Source of the DNA: an uncultured Clostridia bacterium
GTDB lineage: Bacteria; Bacillota; Clostridia; TANB77; CAG-508
Reading direction: 5' to 3'
DNA length: 12,239 nt
Assembly (NCBI GenBank): GCA_947632745.1
Contig: CANRQH010000036.1
Span: 1 to 12,239, forward strand
In this document: positions 1 through 6,240 of the stretch, piece by piece
How positions within the stretch are numbered: position 1 is the stretch's first letter
How the letters are laid out: every line of letters begins with the position of its first letter
Translations under genes and position numbers: made by a program
Notes under the pieces: model-generated
Database searches by the model: none
What the model was told of the DNA's origin: nothing
The model's input: only the letters and a program-made list of their open reading frames with translations

Positions 1-701
1 GCAAAATCTCTTACTCTTTTTAAAAGTCTATTTGCAATTCTTGGTGTTCCTCTTGACCTTCTTGCTATTTCTTCACATGATTTATCATCTATTTCTACTT
101 TTAAAATTTTACTTGAACGTTTAATTATTGTTTTTAGGTCTTGAATTGAATATAACTCTAATTTCTGCACAATTCCAAATCTATCCCTTAATGGCGTAGT
201 TAAAGCTCCTGCCTTTGTTGTTGCACCAATTAAAGTGAATTTTGGTAAGTCTAGTCTTATAGACCTTGCTTCTGGTCCTTTGCCTATTGTTATGTCTAAA
301 ACATAATCTTCTAGTGCAGGATAAAGTATTTCTTCCACAGTTTTGCTTAATCTGTGGATTTCGTCAATAAAAAGTACATCATATTCTTGTAAATTTGTAA
401 GCAAACCTGCCAAATCTCCTGGCTTTTCTATTGCAGGACCTGATGTTATTTTTATTTTTGACCCCATTTCATTTGCTATTATTCCAGAAATAGTTGTTTT
501 TCCAAGCCCTGGGGGTCCATAAAAAAGGCAATGGTCAAGTGCCTCTTTTCTTTTTTTAGCTGCTTCTATATATATTTTCATGCTTTCTTTTACTTTTGTT
601 TGACCAATATATTCTTTTAATGTTTGAGGTCTAAGCGTTTTTTCTAATATTTCTTCTTGACTATTTTCTATTTCTGGTTTTGTTAGATTTTCATTATCCA
701 T
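1..701 (-). CDS. ruvB: Holliday junction branch migration helicase RuvB (3' end outside window)
   Basis: RuvB is the AAA+ motor that, with RuvA, drives branch migration of Holliday junctions during recombination and repair. I read 233 codons from the ATG at 701 to the window edge without a break. Visible are Walker A GPPGLGKTT (residues 62-70), Walker B FIDEIHR (111-117), sensor 1 GATTKAG (159-165), the arginine-finger segment PLRDRFG (170-176) and the sensor 2 segment RGTPRIANRLLKRVRDF (217-233). The protein stops at the window edge where the winged-helix DNA-binding domain should begin, so about 100 residues are missing. An upstream ATG at about 717 is closed by a stop after five codons, so 701 is the start. 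The gene follows pssE by 18 bases, with only a weak SD (GGATGTG). RuvA is not in the window. No in-frame CGG occurs. Confidence 0.97.
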   Translation of the reverse strand, partial: MDNENLTKPEIENSQEEILEKTLRPQTLKEYIGQTKVKESMKIYIEAAKKRKEALDHCLFYGPPGLGKTTISGIIANEMGSKIKITSGPAIEKPGDLAGLLTNLQEYDVLFIDEIHRLSKTVEEILYPALEDYVLDITIGKGPEARSIRLDLPKFTLIGATTKAGALTTPLRDRFGIVQKLELYSIQDLKTIIKRSSKILKVEIDDKSCEEIARRSRGTPRIANRLLKRVRDF

Positions 702-719
702 TAAATATTCACATCCATT

Positions 720-1199
720 TTAAATATTATCTATAAAATCCTCAATAATTTTTATTATTTTTTTATTATTTCCTTTGTATTCTTCAGGCTCAAATGTTTT
801 TATTTGTTTTAAAGCTTCTGGTAAGTCTTCTACATTTTGAAGCCCAATTAAATATTTTTTTTCATTAAAAATATTTACAATTTGCCTTTGATGGTCATTT
901 ACATGTTCATTAAATTCATGTAATCTTGGAACTGCAATTACTTTTTTATGCTTCTTTAAAGCCATAATTATAGAACCTGTTCCACCATGAGTAATAACAA
1001 TATTTGCTTCATCTATTAAATTGTCTAATACTTCTTTTGATATCATATCAAATACTTTCATTTTTTCTGTTTTGTATTTTGTGTATCCAGCTTGTACTAC
1101 AACTCTTTCTGTTATAAATCCATTATCTATTGCTTCTTCTATTTTTTCTAATAGTCTTTTAAATTCATTATGTTGTGTTCCTAATAATACTAGTATCAT
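720..1199 (-). CDS. pssE: PssE/Alg13-like glycosyltransferase catalytic subunit
   Basis: This protein belongs to the glycosyltransferase 28 C-terminal (Alg13/PssE/Cps14G) family. It is the sugar-nucleotide-binding catalytic half of a two-protein transferase that adds the second sugar to a lipid-linked repeat unit in exopolysaccharide or capsule synthesis. It opens with MILVLLGTQ, the family's usual first strand, has the donor-binding loop THGGTGS (residues 70-76) and the PR-x-x-EHVNDHQ segment (91-104). It has no membrane segment and is 159 residues long, normal for the family. An in-frame TTG lies nine bases upstream at 1208, but it directly abuts the SD GAGAGGA, whereas the ATG at 1199 is about ten bases from it and gives the canonical N-terminus. 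The partner membrane subunit PssD lies immediately upstream. The exact sugar cannot be told from sequence. Confidence 0.86.
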   Translation of the reverse strand: MILVLLGTQHNEFKRLLEKIEEAIDNGFITERVVVQAGYTKYKTEKMKVFDMISKEVLDNLIDEANIVITHGGTGSIIMALKKHKKVIAVPRLHEFNEHVNDHQRQIVNIFNEKKYLIGLQNVEDLPEALKQIKTFEPEEYKGNNKKIIKIIEDFIDNI

Positions 1200-1266
1200 A
1201 AATATCAATCCTCTCTACATTTAAGGCTTTAAAATATTTGGTTACCATATACGAATCTTAACCTAT

Positions 1267-1744
1267 TTAAAATATTTGCCCTCCATAAACAGCTTTTGGG
1301 TATAATTTAAGCATTTCCTCCCATTGCACTATAAATAAATCTGCAATTGGATAAACAAGCCTTCCGAGTAGCAGTTTTCTTGTTTACATTTGCAAAAGTT
1401 TCTATGTATATAATTTTGCTTCCAAAAATTTTACCTAAATAACACATTGGTCCTGCTGTATGAGTTCCTGTTGTTACAATTACTTTTGGACGAATTTTGA
1501 AATATAAATATATTGTTTTCATAATTAAGTAAATGTATATAAAAATATATTTTACAATGTGACTTCTTGTCCCATAAGGTAAATATTCTACTCTATTTTC
1601 ATATTTATCTTGTAAATACTCATTTGTCTTGTCCTTTTCTGTTACAATATAATAATCGTATTTTTCAAATAATTCTCTTAATTCTAAAAGTTCGTTTAAG
1701 TGTCCCCCTGTACTTGATATAAATAATACTTTCTTTTTTTCCAT
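1267..1744 (-). CDS. pssD: PssD/Alg14-like membrane subunit, needs +1 frameshift at CGG
   Basis: PssD is the Alg14-like partner that anchors PssE to the membrane and forms the acceptor site. It begins at the ATG at 1744 with a good SD (AAAGGA, ten bases away), shows the hallmark ISSTGGHL (residues 9-16), a hydrophobic segment at about 65-83 and VTTGTHTAGP (90-99). In the original frame the protein continues after T126 as an unrelated tail and stops at residue 145. If the C at 1366 is skipped, the next codon is GGA and the reading continues GRLVYPIADLFIVQWEEM and ends GGQIF at 1267, the ordinary PssD C-terminus, giving 158 residues. The break is an in-frame CGG followed by A. I annotate the joined product. 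The alternative is a decayed gene, but the downstream frame is undamaged and the partner pssE is intact. Confidence 0.83.
1364..1369 (-). other. Putative +1 recoding site in pssD (ACT C GGA)
   Basis: On the coding strand the sequence is GCT-ACT-CGG-AAG. Skipping the C at 1366 gives ACT then GGA, the conserved glycine of the family's T-G-R-L-x-Y-P segment. It shares CGG-A, in frame, with the sites at 3777 and 6155. The original frame ends 18 codons after the CGG. Confidence 0.75.
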
Positions 1745-1797
1745 TTTTTATTATTCCTTTCTTAAAAGGCTCTAAATTCCAATTAATAATTCTTAAT

Positions 1798-1849
1798 CTA
1801 ATTTGCTGTTCCTACAACAATTATTCTGTCATCATTGTTTGGATTGGTA
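1798..1849 (-). pseudogene. 3' remnant of a second sortase gene
   Basis: These 52 bases align without gaps to the last 52 bases of the intact sortase at 1871-1922, with about eight differences, most of them silent. On the minus strand they would read T-N-P-NNDDRIIVVGTAN followed by TAG, compared with T-D-A-NNDDRIIVIGTAD and TAG in the intact gene. The fragment holds the catalytic-arginine strand of a sortase but has no start, no histidine and no cysteine region upstream. The level of silent divergence suggests an older paralogue that lost its body, rather than a fresh duplication. It lies between the intact sortase and pssD, in a stretch (1745-1870) where I see no other gene. Confidence 0.75.
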
Positions 1850-1870
1850 TATTTTTACAATAGAACAAAA

Positions 1871-2512
1871 CTAATCTGCCGTTCCTATAACGATTATTCT
1901 ATCATCATTGTTTGCATCTGTACAACAAGATAATACCATAACTGGCTTGTCCGTTTCCATTGATAAATATGATGTATCAGTATCTTTAGTTATATATTTA
2001 GAAGTTATTGTATATTTTAATTCTGTTCCTTCGTAATCTTTAAAATAGAATTCATCTCCTTCTGCTAATTTTTTATTATTTGAAAATAGTTTTCCATTTC
2101 TTTTATTATGTCCTGTAATTAAAGTAACTCCTTTTCTATTTAATCCTCCTGTTGTATAAATGAAACATGGCATTTCTTCCATTTTAGTTTGTTTACAGAA
2201 AATTGGAGTTGTTAAATTTGTTTTAGGTATTGTTAAAGTTCCTATTTCCATATTTAATGAAGATATTTCATTTGTCCAATCTGCTGCATCCTTTACAGGC
2301 TCAGGTGCTGGTTCTGGCTCTGGTTCTTCTGTTTTTTCAACAGGCACAACTATCACATTTTCTTCTGTTTTTTCTTCTACAGCAACATTTTGATGGATTT
2401 CATTTACGACCTCTTCTTGTTTGTTAAAATTAAAATATATCGCTAAACAAATTGCAGTGGCAATTATTATAAGAATTAGGATAATTAATATATATTTTAT
2501 ATTTTTGTTCAT
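1871..2512 (-). CDS. Sortase (cysteine transpeptidase)
   Basis: Sortases cut surface proteins at a C-terminal sorting motif and join them to peptidoglycan or to pilin subunits. From the ATG at 2512 the protein has 213 residues: a single N-terminal membrane anchor (about 6-28), an acidic and proline-rich linker with E-P repeats (about 62-72), then the sortase barrel starting IGTLTIPKTNLTTPI. All three catalytic residues are visible: His135 in LITGHN, Cys196 or 197 in VLSCCT, and Arg205 in NNDDRIIVIG. In-frame ATGs also occur at 2524 and 2521, but they sit directly on or three bases from the SD AGAAAGGA, so 2512 (twelve bases away) is preferred with moderate certainty. The subclass is unclear: the SCC in place of the usual TC at the active site is unusual. 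No sorting substrate is encoded here. A sigma-A promoter lies at 2575-2603. Confidence 0.9.
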   Translation of the reverse strand: MNKNIKYILIILILIIIATAICLAIYFNFNKQEEVVNEIHQNVAVEEKTEENVIVVPVEKTEEPEPEPAPEPVKDAADWTNEISSLNMEIGTLTIPKTNLTTPIFCKQTKMEEMPCFIYTTGGLNRKGVTLITGHNKRNGKLFSNNKKLAEGDEFYFKDYEGTELKYTITSKYITKDTDTSYLSMETDKPVMVLSCCTDANNDDRIIVIGTAD

Positions 2513-2574
2513 TTGTAGCATCATCCTTTCTGAAATTTATTCATACTTAAATTGTTTTAGTTTCTTCCTTTTAT

Positions 2575-2603
2575 ATTATATAGTAAATTTTACATTATTT
2601 CAA
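2575..2603 (-). promoter_or_regulatory. Sigma-A promoter of the sortase gene
   Basis: On the minus strand TTGAAA (2603-2598), a 17-base spacer and a perfect TATAAT (2580-2575) precede the sortase by about 60 bases. It overlaps the divergent tspO promoter, so the two -35 boxes lie within a few bases of each other. Confidence 0.7.
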
Positions 2604-2617
2604 TGTTTTTTTATTAT
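2589..2617 (+). promoter_or_regulatory. Candidate sigma-A promoter of tspO
   Basis: TTTACA (2589-2594), a 17-base spacer and TATTAT (2612-2617) give a near-consensus promoter about 30 bases upstream of the tspO SD. Each box has five of six consensus bases. In such AT-rich DNA chance matches are common, but spacing and position fit. Confidence 0.55.
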
Positions 2618-2663
2618 TTAAAAGTCCTTTAGCATATATTTAGTGTATAAGGAGGTGGATAAT

Positions 2664-3122
2664 ATGTCCAAATTTAAAATTTATTTAAAATCTATACTTG
2701 TTCCAGTTATATTAGGGAGTATCGTAGGCTTTATTATTTCAGGCACTATTGATTATAATTCATTAATAAAACCTTCATTTGCCCCACCAAGTATTTTATT
2801 TCCAATTGTATGGAGCATTCTTTATGTACTAATGGGAGTATCTTATGGAATATTAGATAGCAATAATTTAGCAGACTCAAATATCAATTTCATATATTAC
2901 TTACAATTAATTTTCAATTTATTATGGCCTATAATTTTCTTTGTATTTGAAGCAAGACTTTTTGCATTTTTATGGATAATAATTCTTGATGTACTTGTTA
3001 TAATTATGGCTGTTAAATTTTACAAAAAAAATAAAATAGCAGGCTTACTTCAAATTCCATATATCGCGTGGTCATTATTTGCAACATATCTTAATTTTTC
3101 TATTTATTTGCTAAATAAGTAA
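2664..3122 (+). CDS. tspO: TspO/MBR family membrane protein
   Basis: TspO (translocator or peripheral benzodiazepine receptor family) is a small five-helix membrane protein that binds porphyrins and related tetrapyrroles, and in bacteria is linked to stress and tetrapyrrole turnover. The 152-residue protein shows the family's marks: P-S-F-A-PPSILFPIVW (residues 37-50), N85-LLW88 followed by FF, and PYIAW-x-x-x-A-x-x-LN (132-144). Five hydrophobic helices are apparent. Reading could open at a GTG at 2643, but the SD AAGGAGGTG (2649-2657) lies inside that extension and points to the ATG at 2664, seven bases further on. The gene is single, divergent from the sortase and convergent with sigK, with only twelve bases between the two stop codons. 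Tetrapyrrole genes are not present in the window, so its ligand is open. Confidence 0.92.
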   Translation: MSKFKIYLKSILVPVILGSIVGFIISGTIDYNSLIKPSFAPPSILFPIVWSILYVLMGVSYGILDSNNLADSNINFIYYLQLIFNLLWPIIFFVFEARLFAFLWIIILDVLVIIMAVKFYKKNKIAGLLQIPYIAWSLFATYLNFSIYLLNK

Positions 3123-3146
3123 GAAGAAGAATTTTCATTCTTCTTC
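3123..3146. terminator. Hairpin shared by convergent tspO and sigK ends
   Basis: A perfect ten-pair stem GAAGAAGAAT / ATTCTTCTTC encloses a four-base loop, right after the tspO stop. It includes the last codons (E-E-E) and stop of sigK. T-rich sequence follows only loosely on either side, so it may be a weak bidirectional terminator. The stem is GA/TC repetitive, partly because it encodes glutamates. Confidence 0.45.
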
Positions 3147-3840
3147 AAACTCTTTTGACAATTTATCAATCGCCTTGGTTTCGATTCTTGAAACATATGA
3201 CCTTGAAATTCCCATCATTTTTGCAATTTCTTTTTGAGTTTTTGGCTTTTCTCCTTTCAATCCAAATCTTAATTCTATTATTGTTTTTTCTCTATCTTTC
3301 AGTACTTCTTTTATTTTGTTGTACATTTTCTTTATTTTCATTTTAGTATCAATTTCCTCTTCTATGCTTTTGTTGTCATTTTCTAAAACCTCTTCTAATG
3401 TAATTACATTATCATCTTTATCTTTTCCTATTGGCTCATTTAAATATACTTCTGAATTTAATTTCTTTGCCCATCTTAAATGCATTAACACTTCGTTATC
3501 AATGCACCTCGATACATATGTAGATAGTTTTGATCCTTTATTGGTCTTAAAACTGTTTACTCCTTTTATTAAACCTATTGTTCCTATTGAAAGTAAATCA
3601 TCTTGGTCAATATTGGCATTGGCATATTTTTTACAAACATGAACAACTAGTCTTAAATTTTTTTCTATTAACAAATTTCGTGCTTCTTCATCTCCCTCTG
3701 CTAATTTTTCCAAAGCTTCTTTTTCTTCTTCTGGAGTTAATGGCTCAGGAAATAAGTTACTTCCTGTAATGTATCCGAACAACTATAACAGCTGATTTTA
3801 TAAATTGGATAAGTCCTGTAACAAAAAGGCTAGAAAACAT
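3135..3840 (-). CDS. sigK: Sporulation sigma factor SigK precursor, needs +1 frameshift at CGG
   Basis: Sigma-K directs late mother-cell gene expression in sporulation and is made as a precursor whose hydrophobic N-terminal pro-sequence is removed. A strong SD (GGAGG, six bases away) leads to the ATG at 3840, which reads MFSSLFVTGLIQFIKSAVIVV, a typical pro-sequence. It then meets CGG at 3777 and would end seven codons on. Skipping the C at 3777 gives GGA and continues GYITGSNLFPEPL, the normal start of mature sigma-K, to a total of 234 residues. Region 2 (NLRLVVHVCKKY onward, about 61-122) and region 4 with its helix-turn-helix (TQKEIAKMMGISRSYVSRIE, about 201-220) are complete. The mature part alone could start at a TTG at 3782, but that has no SD. 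The gene is not split by a skin-type element here. SigE is the nearest alternative, but the pro-sequence and the start of the mature part fit SigK better. Confidence 0.88.
3775..3780 (-). other. Putative +1 recoding site in sigK (GTT C GGA)
   Basis: The coding strand reads GTT-GTT-CGG-ATA. Skipping the C at 3777 joins the pro-sequence to the mature sigma factor at a glycine codon GGA. The shift falls almost exactly at the position where Bacillus pro-sigma-K is cleaved. It shares in-frame CGG-A with the sites at 1366 and 6155. Confidence 0.78.
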
Positions 3841-3865
3841 AAAGCACCTCCATTTTCTATAAAGC

Positions 3866-3892
3866 ATTATATGCCTTAAGAAAATGAAAAGT
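3866..3892 (-). promoter_or_regulatory. Candidate sigma-K/sigma-E type promoter of sigK
   Basis: On the minus strand AC (3892-3891, in GGCAC), 17 bases, then CATATAAT (3873-3866) match the sigma-K consensus AC-N16/17-CATA-N3-T and the -10 box of sigma-E promoters. It lies about 15 bases upstream of the SD of sigK, which fits the known sigma-E start and sigma-K autoregulation of this gene. No SpoIIID site was identified with confidence. The rest of 3874-3965 holds nothing I recognise. Confidence 0.5.
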
Positions 3893-3965
3893 GCCTGACC
3901 TTTTCTTTTAACTTAAAAATACTTTTATCTTCCTTTATCATTTTTAATTTTTATCAAATGGTTAA

Positions 3966-5312
3966 TTAGACATATGGATAATAAATATATTCTCCTGTTT
4001 CAACATCAATAAGACATCTTAATAATTTACTTGTTTCTTCATCAATTCTGCCATGCCATCTTAAATCTTCTTTACCGCCTCTACCCGCAATTTCACCTGA
4101 AGTTACTTGGATTTGCCAATATCCTCTACCATTTAATTCGATATAATCAATTTTTTTATCTCTAAATTCTAAATAAGTAATAAATTCTTGTTTTTCTTGC
4201 TTATATTTTTTAAACAAATCTGTTTTTAATGTTTCATCTTTGTTCGCAATATTTAAAGCTTTTCTTACTGATATTTTATATTCATGTTGATTTAATTCAT
4301 CTATATTTTTAGGTTCATCTTCAAATAATTCGATATTCATATTTGTACTTAAACTATCATCTACATAGTATTTTTTCTTTTGATTCCATTCACAAAGATG
4401 TCCAAATTCTTTGATTAAAAGCTCAACAGAATCTGTATCTCCCATCTTTATTGCATCTTCAAATTCCTTTAAAGCCTCTTCTTGACTTCTTTCTACTTCT
4501 TCACCATTTAAGTACATTATTCCTAAATAATAGTTAGCAGTAGCATAACATTCTTCGCAATCTCTAAAAAGTTCGTAAGCTTTTTTATAATTCTTATTTG
4601 CTTCCTCTAAATTATACTTTTCTTTTTCTTTTGCAAGGCTATAATACATTTTTCCTAATGTTAAATATCCTTCACTTTCTAATGTATTTTTTTCCTTTTC
4701 TTTTTCTAATTCCTCTAATGCTGCTTCTTGATTTTTTTCTGTTCCATATCCCCAAAAAATACATTCACATTTCTTTATTTTTGCCTTTCTATTTCCCATA
4801 TTGTCTGCTTTAACAAAAAATTCAAAAGCTTCTTTATCCATATAAATTAAATAATATCTACGTCCTAATTCATATTTTGCATATTTATTGTCTTCTGCTT
4901 CTAATTGATCTATAGTTTTATTATAATATATAATCTCATATGCAAAATCTTTAACATCTTCCGTTGAACAAAAAGTAGTTAATGGACAAATTGTTTTACA
5001 CACTTTACTGTAAGAATCTATTTTCATCAAAACATTTTTTAATAATATTTTATATTCTTCTTTATTCATATTTTTTAAATTTTTGAATAATTGATTTACA
5101 GGATGTTCTTCAGCGCCTTCAAAATAAAAATATGTTCCTTTATTTTCTATGTCATATAATTCTTTTTTTAATATGTCTATGCATTTATTTATAGACTTAT
5201 CTTCTCTCACTTCTTGATTTGATGCATTTTTTTTATTTTCTGATACTGTTATGACGTAATATAAAACAACCTGAATTAAATCCGCCTCATTTTTAATATT
5301 TATATCATCCAT
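3966..5312 (-). CDS. Uncharacterised Sel1/TPR-like repeat protein
   Basis: I do not recognise a named family for the whole 448-residue protein. The ATG at 5312 has an ideal SD (AGGAGG, seven bases away). There is no signal peptide or membrane segment, so it is probably cytosolic. The N-terminal part (1-135) is helical with a cysteine set C105-x3-C109-x5-C115. The middle (about 143-298) holds Sel1/TPR-like helical pairs, for example AKYELGRRYYL (145-155), SEGYLTLGKMYYSL (213-226) and ANYYLGIMYLNGEEV (259-273), with short cysteine pairs C182-x-C184 and C252-x2-C255. Such repeats usually mediate protein contacts. The end (about 395-448), GYWQIQV and later DVETGEYIYYPYV, resembles a small beta domain of PepSY type, but weakly. 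It is a single gene between divergent popT and sigK with its own sigma-A promoter. The function is unknown. Confidence 0.62.
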   Translation of the reverse strand: MDDINIKNEADLIQVVLYYVITVSENKKNASNQEVREDKSINKCIDILKKELYDIENKGTYFYFEGAEEHPVNQLFKNLKNMNKEEYKILLKNVLMKIDSYSKVCKTICPLTTFCSTEDVKDFAYEIIYYNKTIDQLEAEDNKYAKYELGRRYYLIYMDKEAFEFFVKADNMGNRKAKIKKCECIFWGYGTEKNQEAALEELEKEKEKNTLESEGYLTLGKMYYSLAKEKEKYNLEEANKNYKKAYELFRDCEECYATANYYLGIMYLNGEEVERSQEEALKEFEDAIKMGDTDSVELLIKEFGHLCEWNQKKKYYVDDSLSTNMNIELFEDEPKNIDELNQHEYKISVRKALNIANKDETLKTDLFKKYKQEKQEFITYLEFRDKKIDYIELNGRGYWQIQVTSGEIAGRGGKEDLRWHGRIDEETSKLLRCLIDVETGEYIYYPYV

Positions 5313-5344
5313 AATATTTCCTCCTAAAAATATTTTATATCACA

Positions 5345-5373
5345 ATTTTAGCATTATATATTTTAAATGTCAA
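5345..5373 (-). promoter_or_regulatory. Sigma-A promoter of the Sel1-like gene
   Basis: A perfect TTGACA (5373-5368), a 17-base spacer and an extended -10 TGC-TAAAAT (-10 hexamer 5350-5345) stand about 20 bases upstream of the SD. It is the best sigma-A match in the window and suggests steady expression. Confidence 0.72.
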
Positions 5374-5446
5374 TTTATTTCCAAGATGATTGTAACATAT
5401 TTTTATCGAATTTTTCATATAGATGTTTTAGAGGGGGAATGATTTT

Positions 5447-6236
5447 TTGAAATTTTTAAAAGACTTTTTTAAAGGATTTTTAATTGGAGCTGGTGCCATT
5501 TTACCTGGAATTAGTAGTGGCGTACTTTGTGTTATTTTTGGTATATATGAAAGCTTACTAAATTGTGTTTTTAATTTCTTTAAAAATATTAAACAAAATT
5601 TCAAATTTCTTTTCCCTATCGTATTTGGAGGATTAGTAGGAATAATAATTTTTGGTAACATTTTAAAATACTTGTTTTTTGCCTACCCTATTCAAATTAA
5701 ATTTATTTTTATTGGATTAATTTTAGGAAGTGTTCCAGCTATAATTAAAGAAGGAACTTCTAAAGAAAAATTTAAACCTTATTATTTAATTTTTACCTTG
5801 ATTTCCTTAATATTGGGTATCTTTTTAGTTATTTTAGAAAACAATTTACCAAACAGTACTTTTAACCAATATAACTTTTTATTTTTAGTATTTTCTGGTC
5901 TACTTATGTCTGCTGGTGTAATTATTCCGGGTGTAAGTAGTACTTTAATTTTAATGCTTTTAGGAATTTATGAATTTTACCTTGATGCTGTTGCAACATT
6001 TTACCTACCTTTTTTAATCCCTTTGGGAATAGGTTTATTTATAGGTTCTCTTATATGTATGAAAATTACACAGTTTCTATTAAAAAAATATCATGCTCAA
6101 ACTTTTTTCGCAATAATAGGATTTACTATAGGTTCTATTTTCGTACTTTACCCACGGATTTAGTTTTGATATAACAGGTGTAATTTCAGTTTTAAGTTTA
6201 CTTTTGGGGCTAGTTCTTGCTAAAACTATAGGATAA
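5447..6236 (+). CDS. popT: DUF368/PopT undecaprenyl-phosphate translocase, needs +1 frameshift at CGG
   Basis: DUF368 (PopT) proteins are multi-pass membrane proteins reported to return undecaprenyl phosphate to the inner leaflet so it can be reused for wall and surface polymer synthesis. The protein has about eight hydrophobic segments and the family's two inverted re-entrant motifs, GAGAILPGISSG (14-25) and SAGVIIPGVSST (155-166). The start is a TTG at 5447 with SD GAGGGGG nine bases away; the nearby ATG at 5439 is closed at once. In the original frame it ends at residue 238 after CCA-CGG-ATT-TAG, inside the last conserved segment. Skipping the C at 6155 gives GFSFDITGVISVLSLLLG and then VLAKTIG, a last membrane helix typical of the family, for 262 residues. 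The extended stop lies four bases from the convergent dCMP deaminase. It is the only plus-strand gene in this part. Confidence 0.86.
6152..6158 (+). other. Putative +1 recoding site in popT (CCA C GGA)
   Basis: The sequence is TAC-CCA-CGG-ATT-TAG. Skipping the C at 6155 gives CCA-GGA, that is the P-G pair conserved in DUF368 proteins (for example VFPG in staphylococcal members, from memory), and opens the last helix. Without the shift a stop follows two codons after CGG. It shares in-frame CGG-A with the sites at 1366 and 3777. Confidence 0.8.
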
Positions 6237-6240
6237 AATA

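Noticed and set aside
1206..1208. TTG start for pssE
   Set aside because: It touches the SD directly; the ATG at 1199 has proper spacing and gives the family's usual N-terminus.
2310..2330. Short repeat in the sortase gene as a DNA repeat element
   Set aside because: It encodes an E-P-rich linker, common between membrane anchor and sortase domain, and is explained by the protein.
2643..2663. GTG start adding seven residues to TspO
   Set aside because: The extension contains the SD of the ATG at 2664 and is not typical of the family.
3135..3782. sigK starting at the TTG at 3782
   Set aside because: There is no SD before it, while an ideal SD and ATG lie at 3840 with a proper pro-sequence. 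It remains possible as a minor internal start.
3757..3840. A skin-like element splitting sigK
   Set aside because: Only one base separates the two parts; no recombinase or inserted DNA is present.
5390..5424. Promoter for popT (TTGTAA and TATAGA)
   Set aside because: The spacing is 22 bases, too long for sigma-A; no better pair was found.
1364..6158. The three frame breaks as plain sequencing or assembly errors
   Set aside because: Errors usually fall in homopolymers. None of these sites is one, and all three share an in-frame CGG followed by A. Raw reads are still needed to exclude it fully.
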